This document shows positions 1-10,156 of a stretch of 64,000 bases of DNA, one piece after another. The notes below the pieces were generated by a model. That model was not told the origin of the DNA. It made no database searches and was given only the letters and a program-made list of their open reading frames with translations. The stretch covers positions 620,001 to 684,000 of the forward strand of contig JAMWFC010000033.1 in NCBI GenBank assembly GCA_027475525.1, in the 5' to 3' direction. The translations under genes were made by a program, and so were the position numbers. The DNA is from Macrolepiota albuminosa (Eukaryota > Basidiomycota > Agaricomycetes > Agaricales > Agaricaceae). Positions within the stretch are counted from its first letter, which is position 1, and every line of letters begins with the position of its first letter.

Positions 1-1098
1 CCTGAAGTAGTAGACCGACCAAGATTGCTATTAGCCGGTGGAGCACTTGGTGCTGCAGAAACGTTTGTGATGTGGTCGTGAACCATGTGTAAATGGTCCA
101 ACAAAACTGCATAAGCACATTGTCAGCCCACCAAAATTGACAACAGATAAGACCTGCAGGGCAGGGCAAGGAAAAAGATGGCTCATAATGGACGACGGGT
201 CGAGGAAAAACATCATTCATAATCGACGACAAGGGTGCAGCGCACACTGTGCCGACACTAAAAAAAAAAAGGAACGCAGAAATTTGGAGCGACTTGCAAA
301 CTGCATGTATGAAACGCGTACCCCCCCAAAAAGGGAAAAAAGGAAGACACACACGACAAAGATCGGCAGAAACTGCACACCGACAACGCATACACCCAGA
401 AGAATGTGAGCATTCACGCAGTTCTTTGTCAGAACCGCGTACCAACATGCAAAATGGAGGGAAGCGCATAGAGAAAAAAGACCAAATAAAGGACACATAA
501 AAGAAAACATACCCTGGCGGTCAAGGTCAAGGCCATGCGCACGAAAAAGCTGCAATAATCCAGTATCCGTCAGAGTAATAACCCTCTGGTCGTCGGAAGC
601 AGCAGCCATCGGCCTGTCCAGTCCAGGGGAAGGTCTCCGATAAACGTCGTCCCTCACCGAAAGATTTCTATCTGGGGAGACCCCGCGCATGCGAGGAGCG
701 GGTCCCGGAGTGCGCACCGCGCTGTTTTCGACAAAAACAGGGACGGAGTCGCGCATATACGCATCCGCCGTCGAAGGCGAGACGATAATTTCCACGTCGT
801 CATCTTCCTCTCGCGACAGTTGTCGCTTTGGGCGTTTCAATGGGGGAACCGAGGGAGCAGGCAGGGGCGAAGGTGATCTCTCTCTCCGGGAACCAAGACC
901 CGCGTCCGGTGTGGGAACCACTGGCTCGATGACCGCAGCCCCTGAGACCTCCGACGAATCAGCAACCTCCGTTGTCTCCGGAAGGGAATGTAATGTCTGG
1001 GAATCCCCTCTAGGGAGGACTGAAGAGGGACGGAGAGTACGTGGAGCGAAAACGGTAGCCTTCCCGCCACGTCCCCAGGAACCAGAGTGGCCCGACAT
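1..1098 (-). CDS. Partial hypothetical multi-exon gene
   Basis: I do not recognise this gene. The first exon runs from an ATG at 1098 to about 513, where a clear donor GTATGT follows. It encodes about 195 residues: Ser/Pro-rich low complexity, a basic patch that looks like a nuclear localisation signal (LKRPKR), then an acidic run (EEDDDVE). Downstream lie several pyrimidine-rich stretches ending in AG. An open segment from about 106 to 1, after the acceptor TTATGCAG, reads on past the window edge and contains a Leu/His-rich stretch (LLDHLHMVHDH) followed by Ala/Pro. Exons between 513 and 107 are unresolved. It could be a host gene or an accessory gene of a mobile element; basic-plus-acidic low complexity is also seen in the retroelement-borne antisense genes described below. 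Confidence 0.4.
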
Positions 1099-1689
1099 GA
1101 AAGAAAGAGAGAAAGACGGCGCAAAAAAGGCAAAAAGGTGAAGGAAAGGAGCTGAACAGCAAACACGAACAGAACTCAATATAAGGCAAATGAAAAACAA
1201 CTACGTGAAAGATAACAACTAGGATAAAAGTAGAATACGTTTTGTAACACAAAAGCTCTGCTAATGAATTCTGTCCGAGCGACTAGTTGGAGGGAGAGAA
1301 TCAAACCGCTTGCGGTCACGCTGAGGTCACACGTCAAAATACACCCTTCCTGCATGACGTCCCTTTCATTTGGAAAGGTGCTAACTTCACAGGACATACC
1401 TTGCCTTGATGCAGTCTTGAAGGGGGAGGCATGGCAGGAAAGACTGTTGAGGAGTCTAGGATGGCCTGTATAGCACATTTCAAAGCAAAAGGCAAAGATT
1501 GAAGAAAGTCAAATTTGAGGGTTACTGTTATGCCATCGGGCAGCTCAGCATTCACCCTGGAGAGTGACCCGGACATCATTGCTGTGTACATGGCAGCATG
1601 TGAGAGCAAGGCCACCTCTGCATCAAAATTGAAATTCACAGGCCTGGCTTTGAACACATTTCTGACCACAACAATTGCAGAAAGTAGAG
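1099..1689. other. Intergenic stretch
   Basis: Short open frames occur on both strands but none shows a domain or splice structure I can support. It lies between the 5' end of the left-edge gene and the truncated start of the copia remnant, so it may hold the promoter of the left-edge gene. No LTR for the copia element can be seen here, which means that element is 5'-truncated. Confidence 0.35.
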
Positions 1690-2360
1690 GAGCTGGAGTT
1701 TGATGCCCTGGTTGTGCTTGAGGAGGAGCCGAGGACAGGGATTGACTGGAACAGCTATATTCAACACAACCAAGGTGACGAGATTATCTTAGCATCAGTA
1801 TCTTTTGAAACAGCCCCCTTCTACCTTGATTCTGGGGCAACTGTCCATATAATGCCTGACCCCTCTGATTTTGCATCCTTGACACCGATTCCAGAATGGC
1901 CAATCCATGGAGTGGGAGGATCAACTATTGCTGCCACAGCCATAGGAAAAATTTGCCTCCAGACTCAGGATGGTTCTACACTCGAATTAAACGATGCACT
2001 CCTAGTACCAAAGTCAGCAGTTTGACTCCTCTCCATAAGCAAATTAGTGAAGTATGCCAATATCAAGACTACCTTTGATGCAACTGGTGCAAAGTTAGTG
2101 CAGAAACCAACTAAAAACATTGTCACAACAGGAACCTTGCTCCCCAATAACAACCTCTATGCAATTAACCTCCTCTCTGACCAAGTCCTCGCTGTACATG
2201 CTCCCACCAATATTCAGACATGGCACAAAAGATTGGGGCATGCTAACTACCAAGTGATCATGCAAATGGCACAAACTAGTATGGTTGAAGATATGTCTCA
2301 AACCTTTCCTTCAAAGCCACCGAAGTGTGACCACTGTATCCTCAGTAAGGACATCATGAA
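1690..2360 (+). pseudogene. Copia retropepsin and GAG_pre-integrase region
   Basis: The first part (to about 2023) contains the aspartic protease signature FYLDSGATVH, with DSGA as the catalytic motif. After an in-frame TGA and a frame change, 2047-2360 carries the GAG_pre-integrase domain: the WHKRLGHANYQ motif and a Cys pair (CDHC) that would complete the zinc site at the integrase N-terminus. The homology stops around 2360 where the reading turns into an inverted RT fragment. Non-functional: stop codons, truncated at both ends. Confidence 0.85.
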
Positions 2361-2361
2361 G

Positions 2362-2592
2362 TCTTTCTTTCTACTTTTGACCTACTTGTTTTAATTCATA
2401 AATAGCCTTCAAAAGCTTCCAATATCTAATATTGCCAACTCTATTAAGAGGTCTCATATATATCTCTTTTTCTAATTGTCCCTCAAGATATGTAACAATT
2501 ATATCAATGTGATGGATTTCATAATCAAGAATAGCTGCAACAGTCAAGAAGTAAACTTTGCCACTGATGAGAAGATATTCATGTAGTCAATT
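2362..2592 (-). pseudogene. Inverted copia reverse transcriptase fragment
   Basis: Read on the minus strand, this 230-bp AT-rich piece gives a typical copia RT segment: a hydrophobic stretch, then IHHIDIIVTYLEGQLEKEIY (canonical form HQMDVKTAFLNG-L-EEIYM), then KLLKAIYELKQVGQ (canonical LKKALYGLKQ). One in-frame TAG replaces a likely Trp in the QW motif. It sits between plus-strand copia segments, so an internal inversion or a reverse-order insertion happened inside the element. It is short but the match is specific to copia rather than gypsy RT. Confidence 0.75.
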
Positions 2593-2603
2593 CCTAGGAT
2601 TTG

Positions 2604-2892
2604 AAACAACACATAGTCACAGCTTCCTCCTATAAAGCCAAATATATGGCAGCGTTTGAAGCTGCTCAGGAATGTAAATAGTTACACACTCATGACTGCA
2701 ATAGAATATCCACCACCCACTGCTACAACTCTACTGTGCGATAACAACTCAGCCATAAATCCATTGGAGGACCCAATGCTTCACCAATGTGTCAAACATG
2801 TCAACATAAAATATCATTTCCTGCAAGAATGAGTAGCCTCAAAAGAAATCACAATACGATACATTAACACAAGAAACAACGTAGCTGATATC
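2604..2892 (+). pseudogene. Copia RNase H fragment
   Basis: The translation shows the copia RNase H hallmarks in order: TASSYKAKYMAAFEAAQE (canonical SS-EAEYMA--EA--E), TTLLCDNNSAI (catalytic CDN-SA), and a KHVNIKYHF segment (canonical KHIDI-YHF), then ITIRYINTRNNVADI. Two in-frame TAG codons make it a pseudogene. It ends at the GATAT target site of the inserted chromovirus A; the continuation lies at 25966 on the minus strand. Confidence 0.85.
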
Positions 2893-3635
2893 TGTCAGGT
2901 TCCGCTGAGTTGGGGGCTTTCCAGGAAAGCAATCACCCTTACAATGCGGACTTGACCTATGGATACTCAGGTGTCTGGAACTCCGGGGCTAGGACTCCGG
3001 GGTTCAAGACGTGGACGAGGGTAATCCTGGGAGAGGGGACTTGGTCTGGGGGTTTTGGGTTTCGGGTAGCTGAGGATAGGATGGGGGTCGAGTCGTGAAC
3101 CGGGGGTTCTAAGACGAGACCAGGTTAACAAGTTAAAAGTCGTGAAGTGCGTACCAAACTTAGAGCATGCGGTTATTCAAGCATGCCAGTCAAAGCGTGC
3201 CAGTCAATGTGTACCAGCCAAGCAGAGGGCACGCAACAATCCAAGTTAATGCAATGTAATATCAAGACTAGTGAATACAATGGGGAACTACGCTATAAGT
3301 ACTATGGGGCCGGGTCTTGGGGTTCCGGGGTGTCTGGGATGGGTTCTGGGAGTCATTGAGTAGCAGGCAGGGACTGTATACTTGGATCGCACGTGTGGGG
3401 CACGTGATCAATTGGCATGGAGGGAGCTGTAATGCGTGATGCGTGATGGCCAGAAGCAAGTCGCATGATCCGATTGTTGATCGTGGCTGGTGGCAGCTGA
3501 TGGCGGTCCTTGATGCGCGTGATGGCGGTGTTGGTACTCGTGATGGTGGGGCATGTCCTGTGGGGTCGGAGGGAGGGTCCCGGATGGTGTTCCAGAGGTG
3601 TCCTGGGGTAGATCTGGAGGGAAGGGGTCGTGACA
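2893..3635 (-). repeat. 3' LTR of chromovirus A
   Basis: 743 bp, TG...CA termini when read on the minus strand (starts TGTCACGACCCC, ends ACCTGACA). Same length as, and closely similar to, the plus-strand copy at 25967-26709. Immediately outside it on the minus strand is GATAT, identical to the 5 bp before the other LTR, so the two LTRs belong to one insertion that has since been split. Confidence 0.9.
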
Positions 3636-3648
3636 TCACCCCCCCCTC
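3636..3648 (-). promoter_or_regulatory. Polypurine tract of chromovirus A
   Basis: On the minus strand this reads TGAGGGGGGGGTGA directly before the first TG of the 3' LTR, the expected place for the plus-strand DNA primer. It fixes the element orientation as minus here. About 80 further bases of internal sequence (to about 3729) follow before the antisense gene leader. Confidence 0.75.
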
Positions 3649-4387
3649 AGCGCTGAGACCCTCCAAGGCACGTGTAGCTGGTGGCCCGGGCAGGGGTCCA
3701 GGCGTGGGTCCTGGCATGTATCCTGACACGTATTGAAAAAAAACTTTCTGCCATCAAACTCAACCATGTCGCGCACACCTACCCATTCCCCGACGCCTCC
3801 CGCTATGAACAAAGTCGTGCCCCTGATTGCATGGGAGGCCTGGGACGCAAGATATTGGCGCCGGCTCGGCCAGAAGCGCGTGGCGGCGCTAGTGCAACGT
3901 GAGTGTGTTCGCAATGTTCCGCTTACCGCGGCTGATTTTCCCCTTCAGAGCAACAATCTTCTCCTGTTCTGGAGGCAGGCCCCAGCCATCTCCCGGAGCC
4001 TGCCTCTGGTGGTCCTCCGGAGTTGCCCCCCGGTTGTCCCGTGCCTACCTTCACGTGGATGACCGACCACCCCCCATGCCCACATCCTCCCCCTTGTCCT
4101 AGGCTGACCGCCCCCCATTTCCGCCATTCTGGGATGGCAGTGGGGGCTGTTTCCGAGGTCCTGGAGGACCGGCGCATTGCGTGGGAGGGTGTTTCGCAAG
4201 AATTGTTTGGGGAGGCCCTGGAGAGGCCTCGGGGTTTGCCCACCCATGCCTGGTGTATGAGCAACAGGCCGGTAAGCAAGCTTGTACCTCTGGTTTTGCT
4301 GCTGATCTCAGCACAGTGTCTGCACTGTGCTCGCTGGGGGGTTATCTGTCTGTTTGAGGTCCCGGGCCCCTCGTCCCGCTGGGACAC

Positions 4388-5425
4388 TGATGAGCTCTCA
4401 TTATAGACAACCATGGATAGCGCCAACACAAGCACCTCACATTGGCACACTGGGACCACCAGGAGCGGCACGTCTTAGCGCTCCAGGGGCTAATTTTTGC
4501 ATATTTTTATGTTAATAACTCGCAGCTGGAGCCTCTAATTACTCCAGGACCACTCTTTATGGCACCATCTATTCTTAGCACTCCTCTTGACACCTTGCCG
4601 CACCTTGCCACTCACTCTTCAGGGCCATACACGGACACAGACACTTGGCACCCATGATGCTCTTAGCCGGTGGCAGCAGGAATGATGAAGTATTTTATGA
4701 CAGACAGCTTGGAGTTTCACCTTAGCACCTGACGTCGCTTAGCTTCTTGCCGACTCAGACTGACAGCATGATTGTGGACTTTTTCACCATATAGTTTAAT
4801 TCAGGGCATTTACTTACATATAAATACTTACTTTTTGTTAGTAGTACATCATCAATTTGGCAGTAGGGATTGTATCCCAACATTTTGGTCACCCTACGCA
4901 ACAGACTACCTTTTGTTGACCGTGTCGGCAAGGGGACTCTGCTTTAGTTCTCTCTCACCCTTTCTGTCTGCAATCTCTTAGTGCCTTGCAACTACGGCAA
5001 GGCATTTGTGCTTAGATCTGCTAAGCAATCTTGTCATTTTATCATCTCTTTTAGGTGCTAACACTTAGCGCCTCTTAGTGACCCCTTTACAGTGTCTCTT
5101 AGCGCCTTTTCTTGGCGACTCTCTCTTGCGCTCCTTAGCGCCTTTCCTTGGCGACTCTCTCCTGCGCTCCTTAGCGCCTTTCCTTGGCGACTCTTTCCCG
5201 CGCCTCTTAGCACCTTTCATTGGTGATTTTTAGCATACTCTTGCCGCATTTTTGGGCCTTACATAAGCGCCAATTCCCCCCTTTTCCTTACCACCAACCT
5301 CTTGCCTACTGTGCATTCTCTGGGACCTGTCCGGGACTCTCTCTCATACTTAGCACGCCTAAAGCAATATTGACTAAGTAGCTGTACTAGTGATAGTGCA
5401 CCTTAGCGCAATTTGGGCGTCATCA
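4388..5425 (+). repeat. Solo LTR, family D
   Basis: 1038 bp, starts TGATGAGC and ends GGGCGTCATCA, flanked by the perfect 4-bp duplication ACAC (4384-4387 and 5426-5429). It interrupts exon 3 of the antisense gene of chromovirus A. A second copy is at 47786-48768. It is rich in TTAGCG motifs and carries a minisatellite at about 5093-5215. Confidence 0.88.
5093..5215 (+). repeat. Minisatellite inside LTR family D
   Basis: About three imperfect copies of a unit of roughly 36 bp built as CTTAGCGCC, TTTCCTTGGCGACTCT, then CTCCTGCGCTC. The other family-D LTR at 47786-48768 has only a scrambled, shorter version around 48478-48545, so the array expanded or contracted between copies. Confidence 0.7.
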
Positions 5426-5833
5426 ACACATCTGTGTGTGAGGCGTGCCGCCTCAACCATGAACGGTATTCCGTGTCAGCGTTGTGGAGGGCGCGTTGTG
5501 TCTTGAGGGAGCAGGGGTGGCCGCTGGGGGGAATTACCCAGAGGATGGGCATCGAGGAGAGGGATTGGGTGGCGGAGCCGGAGGGGGGGCCACAGGCGGT
5601 GCCTGCAGGGGATCCAGGGGGGAAGTCGGGGAGCGAGGGTGCCCTTTAAGTGGGGGGCCGGGGCCAGCCCGTGGTCCTTATCACGCGCCAGGTGACCTGG
5701 GCTGAGGGGAGCTGGGAGGGGCATGGGGGGCGCCCTGATAAGGGGAAGCGGCGGGCGTCACCGAGCCCGTCCCCCGGGCCTTCCAAGAGGGCACGTTTGC
5801 CCTCTGAGACCCCACCCCCGGTTTCCCCGCCGT

Positions 5834-6781
5834 TGATAGGACCCTATACAGGTTAGGCGCATCAACGGCAGGCTCGGCACCGGCTCCGGAAACCTTGCCG
5901 CACTCATTCCGAACTTGGCGCACGCGTTCTACCTATTTTAAGCCATTTTTGACGGCCGCGCACGGCAAGAAGCAGATCCAATCAGTGATAGCGCCGATCG
6001 GCAGACAGAATGACAACTGACAGATGGCATCAGTCATTGACGACAGCGCTTAGCGAGAAGCCTGATGATCTATCAAAAACTGACGGACAGCTTGGCGTTT
6101 GACCTTGGCGTCTGACACCGCTTAGCGTCTCGATTTGGCGCCTGACATCGCTTAGGTGCTCTGACGGACAGAAGGGTGATGGAGTGATGGTTTAGCTTCG
6201 TGATCTGTCGCCTGGCGTCGCTAAGGCTCTTGAATGGACGGTAGGGATCTGAAACCGTTGGAGCTACCCCTTTGAAATTTTCCAGTTTACCGCACTCTGG
6301 TGTCATTAGCCACTGGCGACGGCGAACTCATTGTAGTATAAAAGTACTTACTGACTTGTACATAGGACATCAGACGAATAGACCAGAGTTTCCCCCTTTA
6401 CTTCAGTCTCCCTTACGCTCAAGAGCTCATTTACGCTACGGTCGGCAACGTCGAACTCATCGGCAGTTACAGACGCTCGCCAACACTCGACACACTCGCG
6501 CCTTGCAACTACGGCAGGCATTATCGACGCTTAGACTTTGCTAAGCTTATCGTGCTCTTGCCGCTTACCTTTGCCGTGTCCGCTTACCGCTCTTTCCTAG
6601 GCGCTTTACCTTAGCGCTTTACATTTGCCGACTCCGTTACCGACTTTTACCCTTTTTCACAGACGTGTTCTCTGGGACCTGCCCGGGACTCCTCACCACA
6701 CTTTAAGCGCGCCCAACGCACACTCTTGGTACGGTAACACTCTAGTTACATTTGTTACTGACCAAACTTTGGGCGTCATCA
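5834..6781 (+). repeat. Solo LTR, family B
   Basis: 948 bp, starts TGATAGGACCC and ends GGGCGTCATCA, flanked by the perfect 4-bp duplication CCGT (5830-5833 and 6782-6785). It interrupts the antisense gene of chromovirus A; the frame is continuous when it is removed. It is more diverged than the two 929-bp family-B LTRs at 10157 and 32316. Confidence 0.9.
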
Positions 6782-7487
6782 CCGTGTCTGTCCCCAGCGG
6801 TGTTCTCCCCCTTGTCCGGGAGGCCCCTGGGTGTCAGCATCGGAGATTTGCAGGAGCGCCTGGGGCGGGCCGAGCAGGAGCGTGAGGAGGGGATCAGGGA
6901 GGAGGCCGCCATCAGGAGGGGTCTGGAGGAGGGTCGGGAGACGGCACTCTGGGACCTGGAGAAGGCCAGGGCTGCCCGGGAGGAGGCCGAGGCCGAGTTG
7001 GAGGCACTGAGGGCAAGGTTGGGGCAGGGGGCGGGGTTCCCAGAGAGTCAGGAGGGGTTGGTGGAGGTTCTTTGTTGGGACGTGGTGGTCGCCCGCATGG
7101 CGTCATTGAGTGAGTACCTCCCTCCTCAGACTTGGCCTTCCACTGACACCCCCAGGCTGGGCCCAGAAGCACCGTTTGCTCCTGGACGGGGCAGCCACGG
7201 CACTCGTGGCGCTGCAGGAGGGGCAGCGCCCGAAGATGACGACTCCTGGGATGGAGCGGGGCCTCAGCTTGCTGGGGCGGGTGGTGTCGGCCCACCGGCA
7301 GAGGAACGTACCTGCCTCCGATTTCTGGTTCGAGAGGGTCTTGGACAAGGAGGAGCCTCTCCCGTCCTGGGAGCAGCTGGTGAAGGAGACGTTGCGGGAG
7401 CATGGTCTGGGGGGGAGGGGGGAGGGGTTCCGGGGCTGGCCTAGGGAGGAGGAGGGGAGTGAGGAGGTTCTGGGGCCCCAGCACTAG

Positions 7488-7753
7488 GGGGGCTCTAGTT
7501 TTTGTCGTCTTGTTTTCTTGTCTCTGTACCTATGCTTTAGAATATTGTAGTTATAAAAAAATGTATATACTTGGTCTCCCAGGGTCAAAGGATAGTGTAA
7601 GGGGGCGAAAGAAAACTGGGAAGAGCACCTTACCCAGACTCCGGGACACTACTATGAAAAGGTACTAAAAGAGAGTAAGATCTAGAAAGGGAGAGCAGAA
7701 AGTATATATGGGAGTTGAATCCCTACTGAGCTCAGAGGCGGGGGTTGCGCCCA
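7488..7753. other. Convergent 3' region between antisense gene and pol
   Basis: The plus-strand antisense gene stops at 7487 and the minus-strand pol stops at 7754, so this 266-bp spacer must hold transcript ends of both. It is more AT-rich than its neighbours, with a plus-strand TTATAAAAAAATG stretch at about 7551-7563. No further gene is seen. Confidence 0.5.
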
Positions 7754-10156
7754 CTACTGCCGTCTGTGAGTCCTGTGCCTGGGAAGGTCGTTTCCTGGGT
7801 GCTGTTGCTGGAAGTCCCAGAGTTTGTCGAGGGCACCTTCGAGGTTTCGGTGCGGTTCCCAAGTGTTGTCTTCCGGGCCGTATCCCTTCCACCGTACGAG
7901 GAAGTGGGGTCGTCCACGAATATTTTGGGAGTCAAGGATGTCTTCAACCTCGTAGTGGTACTTGTCCTCGACCTCGACCAGGGGAGGGGGCTCGGGGCGT
8001 CGTTTGGGGAAGGGGTCCAGGGGATGTCATTCCAGGAGGCGGACGTGGAATACCGGGTGCAGACCTTTTAGTCCTGGGGGAAGCTCAATCTTGTAGGCAT
8101 GGGATGAGATCTTCTTCAAAATTTTGAACGGGCTGAGGCGCTTGTGATCGAGTTTTGGGAAGGGCTGGCGAGTGCAGAGGTGGCGTCGATCTAACCATAC
8201 CTTTGTCCTGGGGGTCCAGTTGGGGGGTGTCTTCCCACTTCCAGTCAGCGTGTTTCGCATAGGCCTGGTTCGTGGTGTCAATCTCTTCTTGGAGAAACTC
8301 ATGAAGGGACTGAAGATCCTAGGCAACCTCGTGGGCAGTGTGCGACGGGATGTCCCGGAGTGAGAGTGTCAGTTGGGGGTGGTATCCCTTGTTGGCAAAG
8401 AAGGGCGATACCCCGGTGGCAGAGTGCAGCGTGTTGTTGTAGGTGAACTCAGCCAGGGGGAGCTCAGCGCGCCAGTCGTCCTGCAAGTAGTTGACATACA
8501 GTCAGAGGTACTGCTTAAGAGACTGATTGACCCTTTCGGTTTGACCATTGGTTTCGGGGTGGTAGGCAGTAGAGAGGTTAGTCTTTACTTCAAGGGCCTT
8601 ATACAGGGAAGTCCAGAACTTGAACACGAAGAGTGGGCCACGGTCGGAGACAATGTCGTCTGGGAGTCCATGTTTGGCGAAGACGTGCTCAAGGAACAGC
8701 CAGGCGAAGTCTGGGGCGGTGTCCGTAGTGTGGCAGGGTAGGAAGATGCCCTGTTTGGTTAGTCTGCACACAACGACAAGAATGGCATCGAACCCTTCAG
8801 ATTCCAGGAGTTCGACAATGTGGTCCAGGGATATGGAGGACCAGGGGGGTCATCCGACTGGCAGGGGTTTCAGGAGTCCGTATGGTCGGTGTCGGGGGAC
8901 CTTGGCCTGGAGGCAGGGTTCACATGATCAAATGTAATGGGTCACGTCCTTCTTCAACCCTGGCCAGAAGTAAGTCCGGGAGATAAGCTGGAGGGTCTTA
9001 CGTATTCCAGGGTGTTCCCAGAGCTTGTGGTCGTGGTGTTGATGGAGGACGTCGTAGCAGAGTCGGGCGTGATCTGGGACGTAGATGCGGCCGTCCTGGA
9101 GGAGGAGTTTTTTGTCGGAGGACAAGAAAAAGGCAGGGTCCCGGTCGGTTCCCTCGGGGAGGTTGCGGGGGTCGTGGTTGGTGAAGTACTTGTCTCAGGG
9201 GGCACGGCGGATCTGGCTCAGGGTTCCTTTGTTGTTTAAGATCAGTACGGCATTCAGATGTTCGGGAGGGATCACCACACAATAATTGAATGCATTGCGT
9301 TCCGCTTCGAATGACTTCTTGGGGTAGACGTCCGGTTGATGGGTGAGGGCATCGGGTTTAGCTCCAAGTCGTCCCGGGCGATACTGAATCGTGAAGTCGT
9401 ATTCTGAGAGAACCTCGGACCATCAGGCCTGCCGTCGACTAAGTTGCTTGGTCGTGGTGAAGTACTGCAGGTTGTTGTGATCCGAGTAAACCTAAATCTG
9501 GTGCCAGGCTCCCTCAAGGTAGGCTTGCCATTGTTTGAAGGCTTTGACAATGGCGAGGAGCTCCTTGTCATAAATGTCGTAGTTGAGCTCGGCGTCGATT
9601 ATGGACCAGGTGTAGAAGGCGACTGGCCGGGGCTCCCCGCCGTCAGGTCCCATCTGTGAGAGAATCCCGGCGATGGCGTAGTCGGAGGCGTCGCATTCCA
9701 GGATAATCGGGAGGGCCAGGTCATAGTGCCGGAGTACGGGGGCGACTGTGAAAGCCTCCTTGAGCAGGTTAAAGACACTCTGGCACTTACTGTCCCAGTT
9801 CCAGGTGACGTCCTTGCATGTGAGCCGGTTGAGGGGTTTTGTGATACCGGAGTAGTTGTCTATAAACCTCCGGTAGAAATTAGCGAAACCCAAGAAGGAC
9901 TGTACTTCCTTGACGTTCCGGGGTTGCGGCCAGTTGACAATGGCTTCGACCTTGTGGAGGTCTATGCAAATGCCATTCAGGGATATGATGACGCCAAGAT
10001 ACTCAACCTCTTCCATGTGGAAGGAACACTTCTTGGGCTTGGCGTGGAGGTTGTGCTCCCGGAGGCGTTCGAGGACTTGCTGGACGTGCTTCTGGTGGTC
10101 CTCCTTCAAGTTGGAGTAGATGAGGATGTTGTCCAAGTAGACAATCACGAAGACGT
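7754..10156 (-). pseudogene. Chromovirus A pol, C-terminal half
   Basis: Order on the minus strand: RT from NVFVIVYLDNILIYS, with YLDN where YLDD is normal (catalytic Asp to Asn); thumb and connection; RNase H with ECDASDYAI and DKELLAI; integrase with an HHCC zinc site around 9100-8900, then SLDHI, VSDRGPLF and the ETNGQTERVNQ motif (DDE core); finally a chromodomain ending at 7754 ([20 protein letters not shown] then [12 protein letters not shown]). The chromodomain places it among chromoviruses. Several TAG and TGA codons, mostly explained by C-to-T or G-to-A changes in Gln, Arg and Trp codons, make it defective. The N-terminal half is at 30446-32315. Confidence 0.9.

Larger units (their letters stand above)
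1690..2892 (+). mobile_element. Ty1/copia remnant, internal part
   Basis: This is a 5'-truncated, internally rearranged copia element. On the plus strand it has a retropepsin and GAG_pre-integrase segment (1690-2360) and an RNase H segment (2604-2892). Between them, 2362-2592 is a reverse transcriptase fragment in inverted orientation. Integrase and most of RT are missing. RNase H stops at a GATAT where LTR element A inserted; the missing C-terminus, polypurine tract and 3' LTR are on the minus strand at 25966-25503. The junction residues fit exactly (NNVADI here, then IFTKALP there, sharing the target-site codons), so both pieces come from one element. Confidence 0.85.
3766..7487 (+). pseudogene. 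Antisense spliced accessory gene of chromovirus A
   Basis: This gene lies on the strand opposite to pol, between the pol end (7754) and the 3' LTR. Exons: 3766-3898, 3949-4271, 4317-4387 joined across a solo LTR to 5430-5833, across a second solo LTR to 6786-7109, and 7156-7487. With the two LTRs and one copy of each target duplication removed, all phases agree and give 529 codons including the stop. Exon 3 starts at the first Cys of a cluster C-x2-C-x6-C-x15-C-x2-C-x16-C, reminiscent of fungal zinc clusters. Then follow Pro/Ser/Arg low complexity with a basic patch (PSKRARL), a strong Glu/Arg coiled coil, and a Trp-containing C-terminus. One in-frame TAA at 5647 would stop translation. Function unknown; a nucleic-acid-binding regulator of the element is an inference. 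Confidence 0.75.
2893..10156 (-). mobile_element. Chromovirus A, 3' half
   Basis: On the minus strand: RT from the YLDN motif onward, RNase H, integrase, chromodomain (pol ends at 7754), then a 4-kb block carrying an oppositely oriented spliced gene, the polypurine tract and the 3' LTR. The pol break at 10156 is directly beside a family-B LTR, and the missing N-terminal RT, protease, gag and 5' LTR are at 25967-32315 on the plus strand. Two solo LTRs (4388-5425 and 5834-6781) are nested inside the antisense gene. Confidence 0.88.

Noticed and set aside
1334..1669. Minus-strand frame of 111 codons left of the copia remnant
   Set aside because: No recognisable domain, splice signals or start context; composition gives no support on either strand.
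5040..6640. Clusters of TTAGCG resembling telomeric repeats
   Set aside because: Fungal telomeres are usually TTAGGG arrays in tandem. Here TTAGCG is dispersed, not tandem at 6-bp spacing, and confined to LTR families B, C and D.
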